A stretch of 11,770 bases of DNA from Bacteroides sp. (lineage in GTDB: Bacteria; Bacteroidota; Bacteroidia; Bacteroidales; Bacteroidaceae), in NCBI RefSeq assembly GCF_030151085.1, contig NZ_JASLER010000059.1:1-11770 (forward strand), given 5' to 3'. Positions 7,282 through 11,770 of this stretch are shown here, one piece after another (position 1 is the first letter of the stretch; each line of letters opens with the position of its first letter). Below the pieces are notes generated by a model. It saw only the letters and a program-made list of their open reading frames with translations, had not been told where the DNA came from and ran no database searches. Both the position numbers and the translations under genes were made by a program.

Positions 7282-7312
7282 CTTGTTATTCTAAAAAGAA
7301 TATATACTTTTG
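7282..7312 (+). promoter_or_regulatory. Bacteroides-type promoter of the ABC-GntR operon
   Basis: A perfect -7 box, TACTTTTG (7305-7312, matching TAnnTTTG), lies 19 bases downstream of CTTG (7282-7285), a one-mismatch -33 box. Transcription should start near 7318-7320, giving a leader of about 50 bases before the ATG at 7370. This also rules out the longer reading-frame start at 7310, which lies inside the -7 box. Confidence 0.8.
7287..7302. promoter_or_regulatory. Small dyad in the promoter spacer
   Basis: TATTCT (7287-7292) and AGAATA (7297-7302) form a perfect 6-bp inverted repeat around AAAA, lying wholly between the -33 and -7 boxes. A repressor bound here would block polymerase. It is short and AT-rich, so chance is possible. 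Confidence 0.35.
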
Positions 7313-7314
7313 TG

Positions 7315-7336
7315 GTGTACTATTATACTAATACAC
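7315..7336. promoter_or_regulatory. Candidate operator for the operon's GntR regulator
   Basis: GTGTA (7315-7319), twelve bases, then TACAC (7332-7336). Comparing the 22-base site with its own reverse complement, 8 of the 11 symmetric pairs match, including an inner TA..TA..TA pattern. It covers the predicted transcription start directly after the -7 box. From memory, B. subtilis YtrA binds AGTGTA-N13-TACACT, which is nearly the same half-site and spacing. The regulator encoded at 9057 belongs to the same short GntR class, so autorepression is the natural reading. Confidence 0.65.
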
Positions 7337-7369
7337 ATAAACAATAAGATATTTAATAAAACCAAGCGT

Positions 7370-8224
7370 ATGTTACAAGTAGAAAACATTTCATTTAGCT
7401 ATCGCAGGGGCAAGAAAGACGTCCTGAGCGATTTTTCGCTTTCGTTGGAGAAAGGTAGGGTGTACGGGCTGTTGGGAAAGAATGGAGCCGGCAAATCCAC
7501 ACTTTTGTATCTGATGAGCGGTTTGCTCACTTCCAAACATGGAAAAGTGATGTATAATGATATCGATGTTCGTCGTCGGTTACCTATCACGTTACAGGAT
7601 ATGTTCCTAGTGCCCGAAGAATTTGAATTACCTCCGATTTCTTTAGTAAGCTATATCGAACTGAATAGTCCCTTCTATCCTCGCTTTAGCAAAGAGGACA
7701 TGATGAAATATCTGCATTATTTTGAAATGGATCTGGACGCAGACTTGAAAGCTTTGTCTATGGGACAAAAGAAAAAGATCTTTATGAGCTTTGCCTTGGC
7801 TACCAATACTTCGTTGTTGTTGATGGATGAGCCTACCAACGGATTGGATATTCCTGGAAAGAGCCAGTTCCGCAAATTTATAGCTTCGGGAATGTCGGAT
7901 GATAAAACAATTGTGATCTCCACGCACCAGGTTAGGGATATTGATAAGGTGTTGGATCATGTATTGATAATGGATAATAGCCATGTTATGCTGGATGAAT
8001 CTATTGCCGGTATCTGTGAAAAGCTACTGTTTGTAGAAAGTGACGACCATGAATTGGCTAAGACTGCGCTCTTTACTATTCCGTCCGTACAAGGAAATCT
8101 TTTGTTATTGCCTAATACGGAAAATGAAGAATCGGAGATTAATCTTGAACTGCTATTTGGAGCTACACTTGCTACGCCCGATAAGATAGCGGAATTGTTT
8201 CACTCTAAAACAAATGGACAATGA
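7370..8224 (+). CDS. ABC transporter ATP-binding protein (YtrB/CcmA-like)
   Basis: ATPase subunit of a two-gene ABC-2 type transporter, 284 residues and cytoplasmic. Walker A is GKNGAGKST (36-44), the signature motif is LSMGQ (129-133), Walker B is LLLMDE (149-154) with the D-loop at GLD (158-160), and the switch histidine is His186 in STHQ. In the Q-loop position the sequence reads VPEE (81-84), a Glu in place of Gln as is common in this subfamily. Residues beyond about 220 form a short C-terminal extension of unknown role. ATG 7370 is chosen because the upstream in-frame start falls inside the promoter. The stop overlaps the permease start as ATGA, so the two are probably translationally coupled. 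The substrate is not predictable from sequence. Confidence 0.92.
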   Translation: MLQVENISFSYRRGKKDVLSDFSLSLEKGRVYGLLGKNGAGKSTLLYLMSGLLTSKHGKVMYNDIDVRRRLPITLQDMFLVPEEFELPPISLVSYIELNSPFYPRFSKEDMMKYLHYFEMDLDADLKALSMGQKKKIFMSFALATNTSLLLMDEPTNGLDIPGKSQFRKFIASGMSDDKTIVISTHQVRDIDKVLDHVLIMDNSHVMLDESIAGICEKLLFVESDDHELAKTALFTIPSVQGNLLLLPNTENEESEINLELLFGATLATPDKIAELFHSKTNGQ

Positions 8225-9054
8225 TACGCGATACATTTTTTAGTATGCACCGCTTTGTGGATGTATGCCGCAAAGAGATGATAGAGAACTGGAAGACATA
8301 TATACTACGTTCTGTTATGGTTTATGGAATGCTGGCTATAGTTTTCATTTGGGATGGATATTTTGATTATAAGAGAATAGATGTTCTTTCGCAAGGAGTA
8401 GTAGATCCTCTTTGGGGGTTCGAAGCCAGAATATTCCTATTTGCATTTGTTATTTGGGGATGTATCAGCGCGTCGTTCGCAATGGAACGAATGAAGACCA
8501 AGACTAGTCGGACAGTTGTCCTGATGACGCCTGCCACGATGTTTGAAAAATATTTTTCACGTTGGCTGATAGCTATCTGCGGTTTCCTTGTCGTCTTTCT
8601 GATTGCCTTCAAAATGGCGGACTGGACGCGGGTTGTTGTATATATGTTGAAATATCCCGGTTCGGATGTAATCTCTTCATTTCCGCTTTGGCAATTCTGG
8701 ACAAATTCAGGTGCGTTCTATGAAGTAGCAGGAGGTGGCGGACCGGACATGTTGATATTTATAAGTGCTTTTTCACTTGTTCAATCCTTCTTCATGTTGG
8801 GTAGCACTGTTTGGCCGAAGAATGCATTGATCAAGACCTTTTCGGCAGGAATAAGTATTGTAGTAGTTTATATTCTGTTTTCGGTGATGATGGGCAAAAT
8901 ATTCCTGACCGGTGATTTTTTTATAGATGATACGGGTGTTGATAAGGGAGTGATACAAACTGTGGTAGTTGCTGTTAATTTCTTTTTTACTCTTTTCAAC
9001 TGGGTACTTGCCTATTTCCGTTTCAAAGAATCTGAAATTATAAATCGTTGGTAA
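8221..9054 (+). CDS. ABC transporter permease, six-helix membrane protein
   Basis: A 277-residue integral membrane protein with about six hydrophobic helices, at roughly 27-45, 68-88, 112-131, 178-197, 205-224 and 246-266. The amphipathic N-terminus HRFVDVCRKEMIENWK is typical of ABC-2-like permeases that pair with YtrB/CcmA-type ATPases. The region between helices 3 and 4 has a Gly-rich stretch (AGGGGPDM, about 170-177) that should be extracytoplasmic. The start overlaps the ATPase stop in ATGA; a second ATG eight codons in (8245) is a weaker alternative. I know no specific family name for it. Export of a lipid-linked or peptide substrate is a guess from the operon type. Confidence 0.85.
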   Translation: MIRDTFFSMHRFVDVCRKEMIENWKTYILRSVMVYGMLAIVFIWDGYFDYKRIDVLSQGVVDPLWGFEARIFLFAFVIWGCISASFAMERMKTKTSRTVVLMTPATMFEKYFSRWLIAICGFLVVFLIAFKMADWTRVVVYMLKYPGSDVISSFPLWQFWTNSGAFYEVAGGGGPDMLIFISAFSLVQSFFMLGSTVWPKNALIKTFSAGISIVVVYILFSVMMGKIFLTGDFFIDDTGVDKGVIQTVVVAVNFFFTLFNWVLAYFRFKESEIINRW

Positions 9055-9056
9055 TT

Positions 9057-9425
9057 ATGAATTTTAAAGAAAGTAAAGCCATCTACCTGCAAATAGCAGA
9101 CCGCATTTGCGACGAAGTACTTCTCGGTCAATACAAGGAGGAAGAACGTATTCCTTCGGTACGGGAGTATGCGGCTGTGGTAGAGGTGAACGCCAATACG
9201 GTGATGCGCTCGTACGATTACTTGCAAACGCAAGGTGTCATCTACAATAAACGGGGTATCGGCTATTTCGTATCTGCCGGTGCGCGCAAGTTGATCCTTT
9301 CGTTACGGAAAGAATATTTCCTGAAAGAAGAAGTGGACTATTTCTTCAAACAGATATTTACGTTGGGTATTTCTGCCGAAGAACTGGCAGGTATGTACCA
9401 GGAGTTTTTCAAGAAACAGAATTAA
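9057..9425 (+). CDS. GntR family transcriptional regulator, YtrA subfamily
   Basis: A 122-residue DNA-binding protein. The N-terminal winged helix-turn-helix is clear: IYLQIADRICDEVLLGQY (9-26), the GntR signature RIPSVREYAAVVEVNANTVMRSYDYLQTQGVI (31-62) and the wing NKRGIGYFV (64-72). Only about 50 residues follow, mostly helical, with no ligand-binding domain of the FadR or UTRA type. That short C-terminus defines the YtrA subfamily, where it mediates dimerisation. ATG 9057 is preferred over an in-frame TTG at 9048; it lies 2 bases after the permease stop. The class normally represses its own ABC operon, and the dyad at 7315-7336 is the likely site. The inducing signal is unknown. Confidence 0.92.
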   Translation: MNFKESKAIYLQIADRICDEVLLGQYKEEERIPSVREYAAVVEVNANTVMRSYDYLQTQGVIYNKRGIGYFVSAGARKLILSLRKEYFLKEEVDYFFKQIFTLGISAEELAGMYQEFFKKQN

Positions 9426-9437
9426 AAGAAAAGAATT

Positions 9438-10238
9438 ATGAAGCGAACAACTTATATAATGATAGGAATGTTGCTTGCCGGCTTTGTGGTGATAAGCGGC
9501 ATGATGTTTTATTCGATTAGCCACGGTACTACTAGGGAAGATACCTATATGGAAATTGGAGGGGAACAAAAAACAGTGCAACTTCCTGAATGCCGCGTAG
9601 TGCAATTCGTCTGGACGGAAACGGAAAATGAGAAATATTTAGCTATCAATCAGTTTAAATTCCCGCTAAAGGTTCAACCGGCGGATGTAGGTAGCCTGTC
9701 TTATGCCAATGAAATGGATAAATACATGAATTTGCAATCTGTTGGAGATACATTGCGGATAACATTCAACTTTTCAAATGAAAAACTGGAAAAGAAATTC
9801 CAAAATAAGGAATGGTTGAATATTCGTTTTGCAGAAATGCGCCTGAACTTACCGGTAAATGTACAACAAGTTCTTGTTGGGGTTAAGAGTATGGAAACGA
9901 CATTCAGCAACTTCCGTTGTGATACCCTTTCTTTCCAATCGTCAGGTGTAGTTCGTGTTGAGAATTGTCAGATTACTGCTCTCACGGCGCAGGCACGCAC
10001 CTTAAATTTCGATAGTGGAGAAGTGCGTGACTTATACTTGAACTTGGATGATATAAATAATTGGACAGTAAATACTGATTCGTTCCATATAGATACGGAG
10101 TATCTGACCGGTAGTATGAATCATAATTGTGTCTTGCAGAAAGGAGAATGCCGTCAGGTTCTTTGGACTCCCCAAAGCGATAATGCTTCTTTGGATGTGA
10201 AATTAGAACAGGCGGTCAAGATAGAATTGAGCGAATAG
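9438..10238 (+). CDS. Membrane-anchored protein of unknown function
   Basis: A 266-residue protein that I cannot assign to a named family. An uncleaved N-terminal helix, YIMIGMLLAGFVVISGMMFYSI (about 6-27), anchors it. The rest is predicted to lie outside the cytoplasm and to be rich in beta strands. Residues 155-215 alternate short hydrophobic strands and turns (TLSFQSSG, VVRVENCQITALTAQARTLNFDSGEVRDLYLNLDDI), a spacing that recalls beta-helical adhesin-head domains. It starts 12 bases after the GntR gene with an AAAGAAAAG stretch before it, so it is the fourth gene of the operon. By position it may be an accessory sensor or effector of the ABC system. Confidence 0.8.
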   Translation: MKRTTYIMIGMLLAGFVVISGMMFYSISHGTTREDTYMEIGGEQKTVQLPECRVVQFVWTETENEKYLAINQFKFPLKVQPADVGSLSYANEMDKYMNLQSVGDTLRITFNFSNEKLEKKFQNKEWLNIRFAEMRLNLPVNVQQVLVGVKSMETTFSNFRCDTLSFQSSGVVRVENCQITALTAQARTLNFDSGEVRDLYLNLDDINNWTVNTDSFHIDTEYLTGSMNHNCVLQKGECRQVLWTPQSDNASLDVKLEQAVKIELSE

Positions 10239-10266
10239 TAATAATAAATTTGAAAAGCTATTATCG

Positions 10267-10300
10267 TTTGATGGAGTTACTACCAAATGCTTTATCTTTG
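10267..10300 (+). promoter_or_regulatory. Bacteroides-type promoter of dcuB
   Basis: TTTG (10267-10270) and a perfect -7 box TATCTTTG (10293-10300) are separated by 22 bases, at the upper end of the normal range. Transcription should begin near 10306-10308, about 16 bases before the ATG at 10323. The promoter starts only about 30 bases after the preceding gene, and no terminator is evident between them. Confidence 0.8.
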
Positions 10301-10311
10301 TAAGTTACAAA
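10297..10311. promoter_or_regulatory. Palindrome over the dcuB -7 box and start site
   Basis: TTTGTAA, a central G, then TTACAAA: a perfect 7+1+7 inverted repeat that begins inside the -7 box and runs past the predicted start site. A third half-site-like TACAAAG (10315-10321) follows and also pairs with CTTTGTA (10296-10302). The position suits a repressor operator. The sequence is not a standard FNR box (TTGATnnnnATCAA), so the binding protein is unknown. Confidence 0.55.
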
Positions 10312-10322
10312 ATATACAAAGT

Positions 10323-11642
10323 ATGATCTTACAATTAGCATTTGTATTAGTTGCCATTATTATAGGTGCACGTTTAGGAGGTATCGGCCTTGGTGTAATG
10401 GGCGGTATTGGATTGGCAATCCTGGTGTTTGGTTTCGGATTGCAGCCTACTTCACCTCCTATCGACGTTATGCTGATGATAGCTGCAGTGATTTCTGCCG
10501 CTTCGTGTATGCAGGCAGCGGGTGGTTTGGATTATATGGTGAAGCTGGCGGAGAAACTATTGCGTAAGAATCCGTCACAAGTAACCATTCTGAGTCCGAT
10601 AGTAACTTATCTGTTTACGTTTATTGCCGGTACCGGGCATGTGGCATATTCAGTACTCCCTGTGATTGCCGAAGTTGCCACAGAAACCAAGATACGTCCT
10701 GAAAGACCTTTAGGAATAGCCGTAATAGCTTCACAGCAAGCTATTACGGCTAGCCCTATTTCAGCTGCGACGGTAGCATTGCTCGGATTATTGACTGGAT
10801 TTGATATTACCCTGTTCGATATCTTGAAGATTACAATTCCTGCTACCATTGTCGGCGTACTGGTCGGAGCATTGTTCTCAATGAAAGTGGGCAAGGAGCT
10901 GGTGGATGATCCTGAATATAAGAAAAGACTCGAAGAGGGTTATCTTAACACTAAGAAAATAGAAATAACGAGTTTGCATAACAAGCGCCATGCTTTGGTA
11001 TCTGTGCTAATTTTTATTCTTGCTACTATCTTTATTGTATTTTTCGGTTCATTTGATAGTTTGCGTCCTTCGTTTGTAATTGATGGTGAGACGGTGAAAC
11101 TCGGTATGTCTGCCATTATAGAAATCATTATGCTATCTGCTGCTGCTCTTATTCTGCTGCTGACTAAAACGGATGGAATGAAAGCAACGCAAGGTTCTGT
11201 ATTTCCGGCAGGTATGCAAGCCGTTATTGCTATATTCGGCATTGCCTGGATGGGTGACACTTTTCTGCAAGGTAACCTGTTGCAACTAACCCAATCTATA
11301 GAAGGAGTGGTACGGGAAATGCCTTGGTTATTGGGGATTGCCTTGTTTGTGATGTCCATTCTGCTTTATAGCCAGGCTGCTACTGTTCGTGCATTGATGC
11401 CTTTGGGTATAGCCTTGGGCATTTCTCCTATGATATTGATTGCTTTGTTTCCCGCGGTGAATGGCTATTTCTTTATTCCTAACTACCCTACGGTAGTAGC
11501 CGCAATAAACTTTGATCGCACGGGGACAACCAAGATCGGAAAGTATGTGTTGAATCACTCTTTTATGATGCCCGGACTTGTCTCGACTATCGTAGCTATT
11601 GTACTGGGATTGCTGTTTATTGAAATATTCGGATCAATGTAA
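10323..11642 (+). CDS. dcuB: Anaerobic C4-dicarboxylate transporter, DcuA/DcuB family
   Basis: Inner-membrane antiporter exchanging external fumarate, malate or aspartate for internal succinate. At 439 residues it is close to E. coli DcuB (446). Recognisable blocks are GARLGGIGLGVMGGIGLAILVFGFGLQP (15-42), PPIDVMLMIAAVISAASCMQAAGGLDYMVKLAEKLLRKNP (45-84), FIAGTGHVAYSVLPVI (100-115) and IRPERPLGIAVIASQQAITASPIS (124-147). The C-terminal half has LMPLGIALGISPM and the terminal helix STIVAIVLGLLFIEIF. About ten to twelve membrane helices are likely. ATG 10323 is chosen because the earlier in-frame start at 10287 lies upstream of the promoter's -7 box. DcuB versus DcuA within the family is a judgement from similarity. 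It fits anaerobic fumarate respiration in Bacteroides. Downstream the expected neighbour is replaced by a probable transposase. Confidence 0.93.
   Translation: MILQLAFVLVAIIIGARLGGIGLGVMGGIGLAILVFGFGLQPTSPPIDVMLMIAAVISAASCMQAAGGLDYMVKLAEKLLRKNPSQVTILSPIVTYLFTFIAGTGHVAYSVLPVIAEVATETKIRPERPLGIAVIASQQAITASPISAATVALLGLLTGFDITLFDILKITIPATIVGVLVGALFSMKVGKELVDDPEYKKRLEEGYLNTKKIEITSLHNKRHALVSVLIFILATIFIVFFGSFDSLRPSFVIDGETVKLGMSAIIEIIMLSAAALILLLTKTDGMKATQGSVFPAGMQAVIAIFGIAWMGDTFLQGNLLQLTQSIEGVVREMPWLLGIALFVMSILLYSQAATVRALMPLGIALGISPMILIALFPAVNGYFFIPNYPTVVAAINFDRTGTTKIGKYVLNHSFMMPGLVSTIVAIVLGLLFIEIFGSM
10717..10752. repeat. Perfect 15-bp hairpin inside dcuB
   Basis: TAGCCGTAATAGCTT (10717-10731) and AAGCTATTACGGCTA (10738-10752) are exact reverse complements around the 6-base loop CACAGC. 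The stem encodes residues 132-143 (IAVIASQQAITA), a conserved family segment. No T-run follows, so it is not a standard terminator, but it is stable enough to slow ribosomes or polymerase. Confidence 0.85.
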
Positions 11643-11671
11643 AAACCTGAGGGGATAAAATTATAATTTTT

Positions 11672-11679
11672 TATCTTTG
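11672..11679 (+). promoter_or_regulatory. -7 promoter box before the transposase-like gene
   Basis: TATCTTTG is a perfect TAnnTTTG match 18 bases before the ATG at 11698. No TTTG-like -33 box is found at the right distance. An inverted repeat, GATAAAA (11654-11660) with TTTTATC (11669-11675), overlaps it and may limit access. Confidence 0.5.
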
Positions 11680-11697
11680 CCTGCAAATTAATTGATT

Positions 11698-11770
11698 ATG
11701 GAGTTAAATGGTTATCGCCTTCTTCTTCCTGAAGGTACTTTGGATTACTTTGATCTTGTTGATGTGCAGG
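11698..11770 (+). CDS. Probable ISAon1-type transposase, N-terminus (partial)
   Basis: An open frame begins MELNGYRLLLPEGTLDYFDLVDVQ and runs off the window end. The LLPEGTLDYFDL segment resembles the start of the short N-terminal region protein of ISAon1-type transposases that I recall from Bacteroides. Only 24 residues are visible, so the family is a recollection-based call and the catalytic part is not seen. It would encode the DNA-binding N-terminal region of the transposase. A good -7 box precedes it. Confidence 0.6.
   Translation, partial: MELNGYRLLLPEGTLDYFDLVDVQ

Larger units (their letters stand above)
7020..7369. other. Regulatory spacer between the TonB and ABC operons
   Basis: No gene is seen on either strand in these 350 bases. 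From left to right the spacer carries the four-copy 22-bp repeat array (7080-7154), then a small stem AAGTGAT (7229-7235) with ATCGCTT (7241-7247). The ABC operon promoter (7282-7312) follows, with a dyad inside its spacer, and a second dyad lies at the start site (7315-7336). The density of ordered elements is unusually high for a spacer of this size. Confidence 0.7.
11643..11770 (+). mobile_element. Left end of a probable insertion sequence (partial)
   Basis: A transposase-like gene begins 55 bases after the dcuB stop, which fits an insertion sequence whose left end lies in 11643-11697. The stretch holds a 14-bp palindrome AAAATTATAATTTT (11657-11670). I cannot identify the terminal inverted repeat or target duplication because the right end is outside the window. 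The boundary is therefore nominal. Confidence 0.35.

Noticed and set aside
7310..7369. N-terminal extension of the ABC ATPase starting at 7310
   Set aside because: The start lies inside the TACTTTTG -7 box. The family N-terminus begins at MLQVENISFSY, encoded from 7370.
9048..9056. TTG start for the GntR regulator
   Set aside because: It adds only MVI, overlaps the permease stop, and an ATG at 9057 gives the normal family N-terminus.
10287..10322. N-terminal extension of DcuB starting at 10287
   Set aside because: It begins upstream of the -7 box at 10293-10300 and the predicted start site, and DcuB family proteins begin near MILQLAFVLV.
10717..10752. Terminator reading of the dcuB hairpin
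   Set aside because: The stem is followed by GCCCTATTTC rather than a T-run, and it sits in the first third of an intact gene.

Overview
The window looks like Bacteroides chromosome. The evidence is the Bacteroidales-type promoter boxes (TAnnTTTG at -7 with a TTTG-like -33 box), weak or absent Shine-Dalgarno sequences, a moderately AT-rich base composition, and the protein set: a Bacteroidetes-style exbB-exbD-exbD-tonB cluster, a DcuB-type transporter and an apparent Bacteroides insertion-sequence transposase. All supported genes lie on the + strand. I cannot name the species.

Layout. (1) Positions 1-448 hold the 3' end of a 23S rRNA gene, starting inside the sarcin-ricin loop, then a complete 5S rRNA and a strong intrinsic terminator. 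(2) Positions 449-841 are AT-rich spacer with an 18-bp tandem repeat and only weak promoter-like boxes. They lead to a small secreted protein of unknown function (842-1288). (3) Positions 1499-6954 are an energy-transduction operon: ExbB, two different ExbD subunits, TonB, a PstS-like lipoprotein and a TPR protein, ending at a rho-independent terminator (6982-7019). A long imperfect hairpin separates exbB from the first exbD. (4) Positions 7020-7369 are a regulatory spacer. It carries four copies of TTTACTAAA at an exact 22-bp period, then a Bacteroides promoter and a 22-bp dyad operator at the predicted transcription start. (5) Positions 7370-10238 are a four-gene operon: ABC ATPase, six-helix permease, short GntR (YtrA-like) regulator and a membrane-anchored protein of unknown function. 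(6) Positions 10267-11642 are a separately promoted DcuB-type C4-dicarboxylate antiporter with a 15-bp palindrome over its -7 box. (7) The last 73 bases are the start of a probable transposase gene.

How the genes work together. ExbB and the two ExbDs should form the proton-driven motor that powers TonB, which energises outer-membrane SusC/TonB-dependent receptors. The PstS-like lipoprotein and TPR protein share this transcription unit with spacings of 13 and 5 bp or less, so they probably support the same envelope machine. The second operon has the layout of the Bacillus ytr system: a GntR repressor encoded with its own ABC transporter, and an operator (GTGTA-N12-TACAC) close to the one I remember for B. 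subtilis YtrA. I infer autorepression and induction by envelope stress. DcuB would exchange fumarate or aspartate for succinate during anaerobic fumarate respiration.

The most interesting non-coding signals are the 22-bp phased repeat array, the YtrA-like operator, the palindrome at the dcuB promoter, and a perfect 15-bp hairpin inside the dcuB coding sequence.
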